DNA of 64,000 nucleotides, taken from the NCBI RefSeq assembly GCF_020906515.1, contig NC_085855.1:1178001-1242000 (forward strand), in the 5' to 3' direction. Made by a program: the position numbers and the translations under genes. Of this stretch, positions 1 to 12,069 are shown in pieces. Positions within the stretch are counted from its first letter, which is position 1; every line of letters starts with the position of its first letter. The stretch is from Vanrija pseudolonga (lineage: Eukaryota; Basidiomycota; Tremellomycetes; Trichosporonales; Trichosporonaceae). Below the pieces are notes generated by a model. The model made no database searches. It was given only the letters and a program-made list of their open reading frames with translations, and had not been told where the DNA came from.

Positions 1-534
1 GGGAGTGAGAGCCTGGATAGTGAGGCTGACAACAGGAAATAGCCCCAGTTTCAGGCTCATTTTTGGCCCGCTGGCCCCGTGTGGTGTCTCTCTCTGTCTG
101 TCCCGGCCGGCTAGCGGGGCCAACTTGGATGCTCGATCTCACTTGTTGCCATTCCACTCTCGTACTCGCTGCTCGCTGCCTCGACCAAAGCACGCATCCA
201 ACAACAACAATCAGTCTCAACCCCTTGCGGCCACTTTTGGGCGATCAACAGCACGCTCAAGACGTCACACTAGGCACCACAGACACTTGTACGCTTCTAT
301 CCCATCAGCCAGTGTGCGCCAAAGCTCGTGTGACGCCGCCAGAGTGCGAAGCAACCGCCGACGCCCCGCCCCCCTCACCAGCGCCGCCATCCAACCACCA
401 ACCGACAACTCGCACACTCGGTATCCCGACCATCCCGACCGGCGCGCACAACCCGACACGTTACGTCGTCGGTGCACGCCTTCTGTGCTTCGCCCCCTAT
501 CCTCTGCCCCTCTCCACACACCAATCTCGTCATC
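1..534. other. Left-edge non-coding stretch, promoter/5' leader of the first gene
   Basis: No convincing protein is seen. Open frames here have no recognisable domain and overlap in several frames. Positions 5-35 look like a very short intron: GTGAGA at 5, a GGCTGAC branch-like motif at 24-30 and ACAG ending at 35. It could be the tail of an upstream gene or a 5' UTR intron of the gene at 535. From about 130 to 530 the plus strand is pyrimidine- and CCACCA-rich, as expected for a fungal promoter and leader. Confidence 0.4.
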
Positions 535-2355
535 ATGCCGCAGACACACAAGCCTCGGCGAAATACCACACTCTACCTCCCGCCCCCGGCCCCTCGCTCC
601 GACCAGGCCGGCTCATCGTCGTCACCGGACAAGGCGCCGGTGAACACGCCGTCCCTCGATGTCCTGCTTATGGCGCAGCAGATTGCCCACTCTCGCGGCC
701 ACACGTTTGACATTGAGTCCTTCCTCCTTCCAGAGCAGCGGGAAGAGTATCTCGCCTATTTGTGCCAGGAGGGGAGCAGCGGCGAGCCAGAGGCCGACGC
801 CGAGGCGGTCGAGGTGGTCGAGGCAGTCGAGGTGGTGGAGAACGGGACGCCAGAAGCCGATAGGACCGAGGAGCCACGGCCGGGGAGTGAAGAGACTGAA
901 CAGCCCGGTCCGCGTGAGCCGGTGACTCCACCGCCAGCGAAACGCATCAAGACGGGCTCGCACAGCAACACACCACTGGCGCAGGTGTATTGGAAGCAGC
1001 GACTGGACAGGCTCGCGCTCGCAGGTCGCGGAAGATCAATGACCCCCCGGTCATCGACACCCCGCGCGTCGGTCAAGCCAGAACCCGAGGAGCCTGGAAC
1101 GCCATCAACGCCGGCGCCACATACGCCAACCCATCATGGCAAGCACAAGGGCGAGCAGCTGCCTCTCACACCGGCCGAGAAGGCCAGCATTCAGGAGTCG
1201 GCATCGTACTGGTGAGTGGGACGATGAGTTGTTTGAGATCGGGCTGACATTTGCAGGAACCACCTCCTCGTGCAGGCTCGCTCCGATCGCGGACCACAAT
1301 GGGACTATAACACCCAGATGCTCCTCTTCGACCGCCAGTCACAGGACTACTACTCGCATGGCCAGCCACCACCTGCGACTCCTCCCCCACCATCCCCCAA
1401 GCGTCTCCCGCCCGTCGAGGCCGCACCCCCCGCGCCAGCGACAACGGCTGCGGCGCCGGCCGCCGCAACGACTCCTTCGGCCAAGCCTCTGGACAAGCTT
1501 CCTAATGGCGCTCCCGCAGCAGGGCCGAATGGTGAGTCGTCTGCCACCCCAGCCGCACCAGCCGTTGCACGAGCTACAACGCCTGCTCCAGTCGCTGCGC
1601 CAGCGCCGACCCCCGCGGCTGCCACAACACCAGCAGCGTCGGCCAACCCGCTCCCTGGCGGCTTCCCGCGCCCCGGTTCGGCGCAGTCGCCCGCGGCCCC
1701 GAGCCCAAGTGGAGGAGGACCACAGCGGTTCCCCTTCACCCAGCCGTCTCCATCGCCGTCGACGCCGCATGCGCCGACCCCAACAGCCCAGTTCCCGCCC
1801 AACTTTGCGCAGTCACCAGCCGGCACGCCAGGCTTGAACCCGTCCCATTTACCACCTAGCCCGGCTCACTCCAACTCGCCTGCTCCACCAATGCCAGGAC
1901 AGCTGCCCCAGCAGCCGCAGCAAATCCCACCGCACATGCTGCCGCCGCACATCCGTCTCGCGCAGGCACAGGCGCAAGCGCAGGCGCAGGCCCAAGCCCA
2001 GGTGCAAGCCCAGGCTCTGGCGCTGGCACAAGCAGGTGGCGACCAGGGTGGTGGTGGTGGCGGGCCAGGAGGACCAGGTGGCTTCCACCTCAACCCCGCC
2101 ATGCTGCAGATGCCCCAGGGCCAGAACCAATTTGGCGGCTTGCCAGGCGGTATCAACCCCATGGCGCTGATGGGTGGAGGAGGTGGAATGCCCGGTGGTG
2201 TGCCCGGCATGCCAGGTGGAGTTCCTGGTATGGGTGGCGGACCAGGAGGACCGCCATTCGGACCTCCAGGCCAAGGACCCAGTCCCATGCTCGCTCGCGG
2301 CGGTGCTGGGCCGATGCTCGCCGGAGCTTGGGGTGAGAACAACTTCACATCATGA
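535..2355 (+). CDS. Unrecognised low-complexity, Pro/Ala/Gln/Gly-rich protein (probable nuclear)
   Basis: Two exons, 535-1212 (last base before the donor is 1211) and 1257-2355, joined across a 45-nt intron (GTGAGT...TTTGCAG) with a TGG codon split across it. The product is about 592 aa. I do not recognise the family. Residues about 40-75 form the only ordered-looking part (DVLLMAQQIAHSRGHTFDIE, then LPEQREEYLAYL), followed by an acidic stretch and a basic PPAKRIK nuclear-localisation-like motif. The region just after the intron (DYNTQMLLFDRQSQDYY) also looks structured. Exon 2 is otherwise disordered: Ala/Pro-rich, then an Ala-Gln dipeptide run at nt 1960-2030, then Gly/Met/Pro-rich repeats. 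This composition resembles transcription co-regulators, but that is inference only. The start is the first ATG in frame with the conserved-looking segment. Confidence 0.75.
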
Positions 2356-2550
2356 CGTGTGGTCAAAAGTCGCGGCGCATCGGTCGTTGTTGGCACTTTG
2401 CATGCACTTGTACAACCTCATCATGATCACGAAACTACATTGCAGCGGTACAAGGGACCGAGCCGCTGACACGTAACGATGAGGAGAATGCGGGAAACTA
2501 ACTGGTACTTGTATGAGGAGCTGACCTAGGCGACATCGACGTTCTTGAGT

Positions 2551-5500
2551 CTACACCCAGGTGGAGGCAGAGGCGAATGACTTTTGAGCTAGGGCGAAGA
2601 ACTTGGCTTGGAGGATGGCAGGATAGCGAACCCTGTTCGTCAGCGGTGTCTGACTCCATGCACTCACAACTGGCAGAGAGCCTGCTCATTACTCTCGGCG
2701 TTGACAATATCGCGGGCAATTTTCATTGCCTTGCTCTTGCCGCCAATGCTCTTGTTCTGCGGTGTTAGTCTCCTCCACACTTCGACACCTACGTCGACCA
2801 CCATGCACATCTGGCGACAGATGAGCACCTTGCGCTCAGCCGGAGACTTGGATGCGAGGTCCTGCGTCCAGTCAGGCGAGCCAGGAGGATCAGGGCGTGG
2901 AGCCTTGACCACACCCAGGTTCTTGAGGAGGGCATCACCGTCAGGGCCTTTAAGGATGTTGACAATGCCCTCTGCCGACATCGAGCTCAGTGCTGGTAGG
3001 CTCAACTTGTCGACTGCCACTGTCACCGGCTTGGAGGGTTCCACCCTGGGGGCCGCAGATGCTGGCCTCACGTCCATCTTGACCTCAATCTTCGGGCTCT
3101 CCTCTGGTGGAGGGGGCATCGACTGAGTCTTGGAATCCTCCTCGTTCTTCTCTGGTGACACTGGGGTCGGCTTGTGCTCAGTCTGGTGGTGACGAGCGAG
3201 CATCTTCTTGGCGGTTCCGTAGTGAGTCACAAGCAGGGCCTTGCTTTCGAGGCATCGCTCGAGATCACCATTCTGGAACGATGCCTTCATGATAGCCATG
3301 ATGGTGCCAGCATCCGTGGGATCGATACGAGCGATCTCTGCCCTCAGTCGGGCATCGAGCTCAGCGGGGCTTCGCTTGGGCTGGGGCACCTTGTCGCCAT
3401 TGTTCTTCTTCATGACGGCACCCTCGATGGAACCGTCCTTGGATTGCTTGCGGTTTCGGTTGGTCTCACCGAGAAGAGGCAAGGGCGGGCGAGGCGAACC
3501 GAAACGACCACCACGCGGAGAGCCCATAGCCGTCTGGGGCATAGTCAGACTTCAGTACACCCGGCTATCTCGTACGTACAATGTTGTGCGAGTCGGGAGT
3601 AGTTGCATTGGCACTGAAGCGCCTGTTCGGCTTCGGGCCAGCCCCCTTGCGATGCTGATGGTACTGAACAGTGATGCGCTGGCTGCCGAACTGAGTGTTG
3701 TTCATCTTCTCCAAGGCGTGAGCGGCTGTTGGGTAAGTACACATCAAAGTCACACTCTCACCTTCCGCCGCCGTCATGAAGGCAACAAAGCCGAACCCAC
3801 GAGACCTGCCCTGGTCGTCGCGCATCACCCGCGCATTCGTAACTCGACCTAACTGTGCCAATGTCAGTTTGCTGTGAGGCGGTTTTCACCTCACCTGGTT
3901 GAACATCTCGCCTAGGTAGTGCCCGCTGATGTCACTGTCCAAGTTCTAACTCTGTCAGCTTTGTGAAAGAGTATTAGACCTTACCTTAACCAGGAGGTTG
4001 CAGAAGTCAATCTGCCCATATGGGCGAGATGGCCCGCTGGTGCCGGCTTGGACGTACTGACCTGCGCCGTGTGGAACAACGGTTCCGTCGTCCGCCACAA
4101 CACTGAAGCGATTCCCCGCGTCGACGAAATCGGTAGTCCAGGCTCGCGACATGACTGTCCCACCATTCTTGCCAGAGTTCCTTCCACCTGGAAGATGCCG
4201 ATTACCCCCCTTGGGAGTCATCCAGGCCCTCTCGTGTGGACTTCCGAATGGTGGGGTACGTAGCGGGGGCGGCGACATTGGCAACTTCGGCCCAGCCAGC
4301 TTGTTGTGTCTCGCCCATGGCACCGAGGAGTTTGTGGCGGAGGGTGGAGGAGAAGGTGGAATGAAGGCTACACCTTGAAGCACTTGAGGAGGCAGGGCTT
4401 GGCCTGAACCAGGAGCAAAGTCTCCTGGGTGGCGCACGAACTGCATTCCGTTGAAAAGACGAGGGTCTCCAATTTGCCCATAGTGTTGATCGAGGACTTG
4501 GCCATCATCGTGATACACTGCCGGCAGAGGAGGAGGAAAGGGTGATGGGTAAGGGCTCGGGAAGTGGCTGAGCGTCGGGAACGGCGGAGCTGGGGAGGGC
4601 GGCCCGTGGGCCCAACTGTGGAAAGGAACCATGTGTCCAATCTCGCCAGCAGGCAGGACCACAGGGGTGCCGAAGTGGGGGGAAAATGGAGCGACAGGCA
4701 GTGGGACTTGGTGTGACGGGACGCTCTGTGGTGACGGCTGCGGTGGGGACGGGGCGGGCTGCTGCACCAGCATCTCCTGTGGCAGAGGAGGTGGCGGTCC
4801 AAAGGGAGTCCCAGCAGGCATCGGTGGCAGCGGCGGTCCAAAGTGGTCGTTGGGATAAGCCTCGACCGCGGTTGGGGCCATCGCAATATAGGAAGGGTCC
4901 TTGCGCACATCGCTGGATCTGTCAGATACAACAGTGCACGACGTCAGCCAACTCACATGAGCCAGCCCTCGATTAGAAGGCCCTTCACTTGAAACTCATT
5001 CTCAAACTTAGTTGCCTCGTCGTCGTGCCAGAAGTCGACTTTGGCCCTCCAGCGCACGTCACCGTCAATGTGCTCAGGAAGATCGCGGGGGCGGCTGACC
5101 TCAAGAGTCACAGACACCTCCCTGATCGCTCCCCAGGGGCGAATGAGATCGTAAACTTGACCTTCAGTTGGGAGTGTAGGCTGAGCCGACCCAGCCAGGC
5201 GCAGCGGGCGGATGAAGCGAGGTGTGGCAGTTGACTCGGGGAGCGCGGCTGGCCATGGGAAGGGTGACACCAGGATGCGGAGGTGCCCAGCCAGGTATGG
5301 GTGGTGGTGAAGCAGGCTGAGTGCTTTCTCGGCTGGACCAAGTTAGTGTTTTGGACCAGCTAGCCACAAAATTCATCCTCACCTTCATGCAGATGATGGA
5401 ACTGGAGAGTGCCTACGACGTCAGACTGTTCGCTTGCGCTGGTCACTCACCATTCCGAGGCATCCAGTCATAGTACACGTCTGGCCACACGCGCTCATTG

Positions 5501-6133
5501 TAGGGGACAGCGTCGTGGATGTTGACCGAGACCGAGGTGATCCCGTCCCTCTGGAGTACATCGATTAGATCGTTCTCGTGCACACCCGGGGGAATTGCAC
5601 TGAGGAAGATTATGGGCTGCCCCTAAGACTTGTAAGCAAAGGGGTCTATACTAAGCCGACGAGCTTACGATGAATGGGTGAGGGCGAGACATTGTGCTCT
5701 GATCGATTACCGGCGACGGCTGGTCCCGGTAGTTGACAGGAGGAAGGGATGGGTACGGGGTGTAGCTATTGACCATTGGGAATGGAGTGGCTACCTGCCA
5801 GTCAAGCGGGGGGGACGGCCCGTTGCCGCTGGGCAGGACAGGCGGAGAGCCTTGAAAGGTGATGCCGAGGGAAGACGGCATTGCCTGCTGCACCGCAGGG
5901 AACACATTGTGCGGCGCGGGGGGAAGAGGTGCAGGAGGGGCGACCGGGAGATAGGGAACTTCTGGGGTGGCGACATGCGAACTGCCTGCATCGGCCTTGG
6001 GGTGGGTGGAAGCAGGTGAGAGGGGGGCTTGGTCAGGCTCGCCCTCGGCCTCAGAAGGAGAGCTCGAGGTGTCAGAGTGGTGAGGGGCGGTGGGGAGCAG
6101 GTCGCGGTCGGTTGGGGCAGGAGACGCGGCCAT
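2551..6133 (-). CDS. Multi-RRM RNA-binding protein
   Basis: Ten exons (minus): 5669-6133, 5451-5622, 5383-5412, 4957-5332, 3985-4918, 3895-3945, 3762-3852, 3580-3725, 2668-3533, 2551-2632. All phases close and give about 1,070 aa. Three RRM-like folds are visible: residues about 156-250 (GQPIIFLSAIPPG... LRILVSPF), about 255-355, and a canonical third at about 650-735 (RNP2 NLLVKNLD, RNP1 GRSRGFGFVAF). A 280-aa Pro-rich disordered linker separates RRM2 from RRM3. The C-terminus is helical and charged (LDARLRAEIARIDP..., GDLERCLESKALLVTHY) and does not match the PABP MLLE domain. The last exon is only seen once a 35-nt intron (2633-2667) is removed; otherwise the protein ends at CQL. Multi-RRM architecture suggests binding of mRNA, as in Mei2/Mug28/Rim4-type meiotic or post-transcriptional regulators, but the exact family is uncertain. 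Confidence 0.82.
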
Positions 6134-8160
6134 CGTGCAGTGTTCAAGTGTTGCTGTTGGAGGAGGGTACTCCCAAGTACGCTGACGCTTGGGGGCAAGG
6201 TAAGACTGATTAAGGCTGACAGGTGAGGAGGGGGAGCAAACTCACTGTAGTCTACCCAAGAAGTCAAAAGACAGCCATGAAACGGGTGGACCTAGGTAGC
6301 GAGCAGTAACGCCCGGTGTGTAGGCACTCGCCTGTGGGGCGAGGGTAGATGGTGGGTGGGGGGTACAGTGGTACAAGGCCAATGATGTTGAACAGGGGGG
6401 AGGGAAGAGAGTGAGTGATGAAGTAGAGTTGAGTGAAGGAAGGAAGACGAGACTATTTGAGTGTGGGGTGACTGGACCAGAGCGCGCGTGTGTGTGTGGG
6501 ATGTATCAGTCGTCGTCACGCTTGAGTGATGGGCGATGAAGGAGGCGGCGGCGGCGGCGGCTGGCGGCGCGCGCGACACGGTCAGATGATAGGACGTGTG
6601 GAGAAACTGCGACGCGTGGACCTGCAAAGTGGAGGGGGAGGGGGGAAGAGAGAGAGAGACAGAGAGACTGGCGGCGGCGGCGGCGGGGGGCGAGGCGAGA
6701 GAGGCAACAGAAGTAAGTAGCGGTCGGCGACGCCCCTCGTCGTCGTCGTTGCCGCCGTCGCTGGTGAGCACGGGCCCACCCTGGACGACTCCTCGCGCCT
6801 CGCGCCTCGCCGCCCACCCTCCTCGACGCACAGATCGCCAGACGAAAACAGACACACACACGCATGGCACTCGCACTCTGCCGAGCGACGCACGGGCGCA
6901 CGAGCCACCAAAGTCAGTCTTCCTCGCGTCCTCGCGACAACGGCGTGTCAGCCGTCAGCCAGCCAGATCAGCAACACACGCAAACCCTGGTGCCGCCTAA
7001 TCTCGTATTGTCACAGTCGAATAGTCAAGACGAGTATGTGAGTAGCATCAAGTCAACATCAACGCAGCTAGGTCACAAGTGGTCATGATATCATCCGATT
7101 GCTCACTGCAGCGCCGCCGCCGGGTCGGATACAACCTCGACCCGAGTGAGCTTGGCGCGCCTGCCCGTCAGGACGGCGACTGACCTACCGCCCAGGGGCC
7201 GCCGCCGTCCCCGCCTCCGCGGCGTGTGTCGATCCGTTTCAGCGTTGGGCGTCAGTTGTGCAGCGGGCGGTCAACAGAGCACAGTGTAGGCGTCACAAGC
7301 AACGAAACGTTGTTCACATCCCGGTTTCAAGCAAGCTGGATCGTGGGCAGTCACTCTCACTGTGCTGCGCAGCGCCCGAATACAGCGGGACAAGCTTAAG
7401 CCTTGTAAAGAGAGCACGACGTGGTTATTCTGGCCCACCCAGCCCAGGGCCCAGGGACTCGGTACCCAACTTGTTTCAGACGGCCTCTGTCTGGAGGGCG
7501 CAGGCATGGCGTGTTGGTGGAGAGTTGCTGGCTGTCGGTCGGTCGGTTGCCTCCGCCCGCCCCGCCCTTCCTTTGGAATCAGTGGCTGCCAGCAGCCGCA
7601 GCGCAGCAAATAGGGTTTTGTAGGGCCCAGGGACAACCTGGTGGCCATGATTCACAACTGAAGAATGAGATGACTGCTTGACCCTGATATACTCCATGAC
7701 TCCCTGCTGGTGAATGCCGACATTGTGCCTTGGGCACAAAATGAACATCAATAGGCGGACGCGCGCCACGAGGCAGTCCGCATTAGACTTCTCACGCAAA
7801 CGTACTCGGGTAGAGCATGTTTCGGCATCGTAAGCTTGCCTGTGAGTACTCTTGTCCCCCTTACGCCCCCCCCTTTGCCGCCCCGTGTTTGCCCAGAAGG
7901 CGGCTGTAGAGGAGGAGGCGCTGGCGTATTGGCCACACACGGCGATCCATTGTAGGACAGGCTGGATAGACTGGGTAGCCGTAATCCTGTGACTGGGGTA
8001 GCGGGCACGTTCTACGCGTCGAGCTGGCATGGTGCCTTCGTCGGCCGCTAGATCGCCCGCCCACCAGCCATGCCCAGCAATCGCGGCCACCCCAGTCAAT
8101 TGACATGGACGACCAAGTTTATGGAACCACACATTTCCACACCACCACACCACACAAACG
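6134..8160. other. 2-kb intergenic region between divergent RRM and GT90 genes
   Basis: No gene can be supported. Long frames on both strands are compositional (Ser/Arg/Pro-rich) and lack domains. Features seen are GGC trinucleotide tracts at 6543-6560 and around 6671-6690, a GA-rich stretch at 6640-6670, CT/CA-rich DNA around 6780-6960, and a small perfect stem (TTGTGCC, 3-nt loop, GGCACAA) at 7723-7739. It probably holds both promoters and long leaders. Unspliced 5' UTR exons of either gene could lie here. Confidence 0.5.
6543..6560. repeat. GGC trinucleotide microsatellite
   Basis: Consecutive GGC units in the RRM-gene promoter side, with a second GGC tract near 6671-6690. These are simple repeats with no coding context. 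Confidence 0.75.
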
Positions 8161-9763
8161 ATGCTGAGACCAAACAGAATACTGCTCGTCGTGTCGGCCT
8201 TCCTCGTCCTCTACGTCTTCCACGTCGCCTTCACTTCCGGCAGCAGCTCGAACCCCAAGGCCGACGCGTCCACCCACCGCGCGCGTGTCAAACGACAGCA
8301 GAAGACATTGTCCGCCTTGACCGACCAAAAGCCAAAGCACCAGCCGCACCCTCTCGCGACCTCGCACCAGGAGTTTGACTACGCCGACGTCGAGGTGGAC
8401 GCCGCCGGCAACTTTGAGTTCATCCCCTCCAAGCACAGACAGCACCCCATCGACCTCCTCGTCGCCCGCGCAAAGGAGCACGTCAGAGCCATCGAGAAGC
8501 GCATCAACACGATCACCGACGTCAAGGACGCCGCTGTCGACTATGAGCGCGAGTTCAAGATGAAGCCCCCTCGTGGGTTTGACAGGTGGTGAGCAGGTGG
8601 CGCTGGTGCCGGTGACGCCGTGGCGGTGACTGACGGACGGTGCAGGTACAAGTTCACGCAGCGCGCGGTGCCCAGAAACGTCGGCGCTGCCTCCATGTAC
8701 CCGCTTGCGCACAAGCCATTCGAGCAGTTCCTCTCGCTGTCGCCCAAGGAGGTGCGCAAGCGCATTACCGCCAATGCGGTCAAGGGTGGTCACTTCACCA
8801 TCACCTTCGTCCCCGATGGCCAGGGTGACAAGGGGACGGCTTGCCCCGAGGACGGCGAGTGGCTGCCCGAGGACTGGCACGAGCGCGGACGTGGACGCAT
8901 GAAGATCGGAGGTAACATGGCCTGGAAGTGGCGCTGCAAGTACGTGCATCTGTTTGGGGCGAGCTGACGGCCCAGCAACACTATCACGCTTCTTGCGCCC
9001 CTGCTGCCCAAGTTCCCGGACGAGATGTTCAGCATGAACCCACCGTTCATGATGGTATTCAACTCACACGACGGCCCCAATGGCATGGTGCAGTAGGTTG
9101 ATGACGCATGAGCCAGCGCTGACGCCCAAGCCGCTCGTTCCAGGAGCGTTCCGAGGCGCTGGGAAGGACGGGCAAGGGTGAGGATTTCATGTGGCTCGGC
9201 GGGCGGCGCGCACTGACGCTTGCAGTGTGGCAGGACGGCCAGCTGAACAACGCCGAGAGCGCGATGCGCAACACGAACGGGTGGCAGTGGGTGTGCCCTG
9301 ACAACACACCTCTGAAGGATTCGGCGATCGACCTTGTGCTCAACGATGAGCTGCAGCCCAAGAAGCGATCGCAGGGTGCTTCGAAGAAGTTTGTCGCCGA
9401 CTTTTACAAGAGCACAGACATCTGTCACAACCCACAGTTCCGCGAGCTTGTGAGTGGGCGGCGGTGCCACGCGGTGTATGGTCCTGACGCAACCCCCAGC
9501 ACGCCTTTGCCCTCAAGGACGAGCGGATCTACAACAGCCCTCTGTCGCCGGTCGTCTCGGTCTGCAGGGTGGGTCCCTTGACGTAGGGCATTACGCTGAC
9601 CCCGCAGACACTGCGCAACTCGGACTTGGCAGGCATCCCCCTGGATGCTGTCTATCGTGAGTAACAGGCAACTGCGGATGTCTTGGCACCACGCTGACCC
9701 TACCAAAGAGAACCCTCCCTTCCTCGAGTGGGAGAAGAAGACGGACCCGCGGTTATTCTGGGT

Positions 9764-9797
<34 letters not shown>

Positions 9798-10616
9798 GGT
9801 GCAAGCGTGTGCGCGTGCAGAGCTAACCTCCCCTACAGCGCGGCTCGGCGACCGGTATCTCGCAGAACAAGGACACACCGTGGCGCAAGTCGCAGCGCCA
9901 GCGGTTGCACTACTTTGCCAACAACAAGACGGAGGCGAGCGCGCCGATCCTCGTCGGCCGCAGCTCGGGGCCTGTTGTGGAGGAATACCCTGTCAAGCAG
10001 ATGGTGGACGAGTGGTTTGACATTGGGCTGGCGGGCCAGCCGCACCAGGTGGGTTGGGGGACCAGAGCATGGCTAACCCGCAGTGCAGCGTCGAGGACGG
10101 CTCGTGTGACGAGGTGGCGAGAGAGTTTGAGTGGCGCGAGCCTGTTCGTGGCGACAAGGCGTTGTTGTAAGTTGAATGGTATGGCCGTGACGCTGACTGG
10201 CAGGTACAAGTATGTGATCGACGTTGACGGCAACGGTTGGAGCTCGCGTTTCCGCCGCCTGTTGTCTGGCAACAATGTCGTGTTCAAGAGCACTGCCTTC
10301 CCCGAGTGGTTCAACGACTTCCTCGTGCCGTGGTACCACTACGTGCCGATCCAGCCCGACTACAGCGACGTGTTTGATATCATGGCCTACTTCCGCGGCG
10401 CGCCGGACGGTTCGACGTCGGGGCGCGATGACGTGGCCAAGGAGATCTCAAAGAACGCCATGGACTTTGTGCACAACCACTGGAGGTGAGTCGGAGGTGT
10501 GTGACGCCACTAACATCCCCAGGGTATCCGACATGCACGCCTACTTCTTCCTCGTGGTGCTCGAGTACTGGCGCATGTTCTCCGAGGACCGCGAGTGGGC
10601 GTCGTACAGTGCATAG
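8161..10616 (+). CDS. CAP10-type glycosyltransferase, family GT90, type II membrane protein
   Basis: Twelve exons: 8161-8588, 8646-8939, 8976-9092, 9131-9177, 9226-9449, 9500-9568, 9608-9656, 9709-9761, 9839-10048, 10084-10166, 10204-10485, 10523-10616. They join in frame to about 649 aa. Residues 7-27 form one membrane anchor (ILLVVSAFLVLYVFHVAF), so the catalytic domain faces the Golgi lumen. Family hallmarks are PPRGFDRWYKF, then LFWRGSATGI, then YKYVIDVDGNGWSSRFRRLL and VPWYHYVPIQPDYSDVFDI near the C-terminus. In Cryptococcus this family includes CAP10, needed for capsule, and the xylosyltransferase CXT1. The likely role is transfer of a pentose or hexose in wall or capsule glycan synthesis; the donor is unknown. 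The exon 3 donor (GTAGGT at 9093) is the weakest junction. Intron 8 contains an 11-unit CGT microsatellite. Confidence 0.9.
9765..9797 (+). repeat. CGT x11 microsatellite inside a GT90 intron
   Basis: Eleven perfect CGT units beginning three bases after the intron donor at 9762. The repeat makes this intron (9762-9838, 77 nt) about twice as long as its neighbours. Length variation here would not alter the protein but could affect splicing. Confidence 0.9.
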
Positions 10617-10843
10617 GGTGTGGCGTGTATGTGTGGGATTATAGGCATAGAGTGTATGAAGTCAAGCAGCATTGCATAGAGAGCAGAGTGTCGCCCGGCC
10701 ACACCGGACATGGCATGCCTGGCACCATGTGGGGCACCCGACCCACTCGGTGTGGAGGTGGTCGACGCGAAAGTTGATCGGGCAGTCGCGTCTATTCTCG
10801 ACTTTGACTTGACTCTCTTCACTGCTCACACCCCACCAACACA

Positions 10844-11962
10844 ATGACAGCCGTGCGGATATCCTACGACGCGCTGCTCACCAACCCGAGCAGCGTGCAC
10901 GAGTCCATCAGCGCGGCGTTCGGCTCGGCAAAAGGCTCCCTGGGAGCAATCTTCATCACCGGTGCGGCCCACTCCCCTCCCCCAGCTGCACTAACCTCCA
11001 GACCTGCCCGACACCTTCCCAGCCCAGCGTGCGCGCCTCTTCCACCTCGCCCACGTACTCGGAAACCTGCCACCCAGCGTCCGCGAGTCCCTCTCCCGTC
11101 CGCACACGGCATACTCCTTCGGCTGGAGCCACGGTAAAGAAGTGATGAACGGCAAGGCGGACACCCAAAAGGGGAGCTACTATGCCAATCCGCTCCTCGA
11201 CTATCCCGACGTCAGCGACGCACAAAGAGAAGCTCACCCGGAGTATTACGCTGGGAATGTTTGGCCTGATGGCGTGGCCGGGCTGGAGGAGTTCGAGAGC
11301 GCGTTCAAGGAGCTTGGGGCGTTCGTGGCGAGTGTCGGCGTTGCGCTGGCCCGCGCGTGCGAGGAGTTTGGTGCGTACGGGTCTGGAGGAAGCTCGTGCG
11401 AGCTAGCTGACGCTCGCTCGCTCGCCAGTCGCAGTCCCCGACCGCTCCATCGCGCAGATCATCACCGACTCAAAAGCCAACAAGGCCCGCCTGCTGCACT
11501 ACTACCCCTCCGCGGCGTCGAGCCACGCCGACAGCCTGTGCGGGACGCACCTCGACCATTCTTTGCTGACGGGGCTCTGCTCGGCAATGTATCTGAACGC
11601 AGCGGGCGACCCCGTGCCGCCGCCGTCGCCAGACGCAGGGCTGTACATCTTCCCCCGCGGCGGCGGGGACGCGGTGCAGGTCAAGATCCCAGCAGACTGC
11701 CTCGCGTTCCAGATGGGCGAGGCGCTCGAGCTGCTGACGGGCGGTAAGCTTGCCGCGACGCCGCACTTTGTTAGCGGTGGTTCTGGCGCCGAGGACGTGT
11801 CCCGTGAGAACTTTGCCTTCTTCCTCCAGTGAGTCATGGCCAGTTTGTGCACTCACGCCCGCCAGACCCGACGTCGACGATGTCATCGGTCCCGACGGCG
11901 AGACGTTTGGCCAGTTCACCAAGCGCGTCCTCCAGCGCCACTACTCGGACCTCGGCAAGTAG
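10844..11962 (+). CDS. 2-oxoglutarate/Fe(II) oxygenase-like protein (isopenicillin N synthase fold)
   Basis: Four exons: 10844-10961, 11002-11370, 11429-11828, 11866-11962, giving 327 aa. The jelly-roll iron site is recognisable as HLD in GTHLDHSLLTGL (His203, Asp205), a distal histidine in TPHFV (His275), and an arginine in VSRENFAFFLQP (Arg288) in the position that binds 2-oxoglutarate. The N-terminal half contains the substrate-side segment SFGWSHGKEVMNGKADTQKG, seen in fungal and plant IPNS-like proteins. The protein is soluble, with no signal peptide. The substrate cannot be read from sequence. No biosynthetic cluster surrounds it, so a primary-metabolism or redox role is as likely as secondary metabolism. 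It lies 227 bp downstream of the GT90 gene on the same strand. Confidence 0.85.
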
Positions 11963-12069
11963 CCCAGCCCAACCTCCATATACTGCAATGCTTCATGCTA
12001 CGCTACGCTTATGATTGACTACTATGCCGTGCTAGCTGTGCTGCTTTCCGTTTTTCACCCAGTCCCCAC

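Noticed and set aside
5-35. 31-nt intron at the left edge as proof of an upstream gene
   Set aside because: Donor, branch and acceptor are plausible, but the flanking exon is truncated by the window, so neither frame nor gene can be assigned.
1339-2274. Several long minus-strand frames opposite the first gene
   Set aside because: They are Arg/Gly/Trp-rich mirror images of the Pro/Ala/Gln-rich plus-strand exon, with no domains.
6292-6876. 194-codon Ser/Pro-rich minus-strand frame in the 2-kb gap
   Set aside because: Low complexity from CT/CA-rich promoter DNA; no domain, no splice pattern.
7476-8153. 225-codon minus-strand frame upstream of the GT90 gene
   Set aside because: No recognisable motif, and it overlaps the likely GT90 leader.
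8161-11962. GT90 and 2OG oxygenase genes as a biosynthetic cluster
   Set aside because: They are adjacent on one strand, but there is no backbone synthase, transporter or regulator nearby, and flanking genes are housekeeping.
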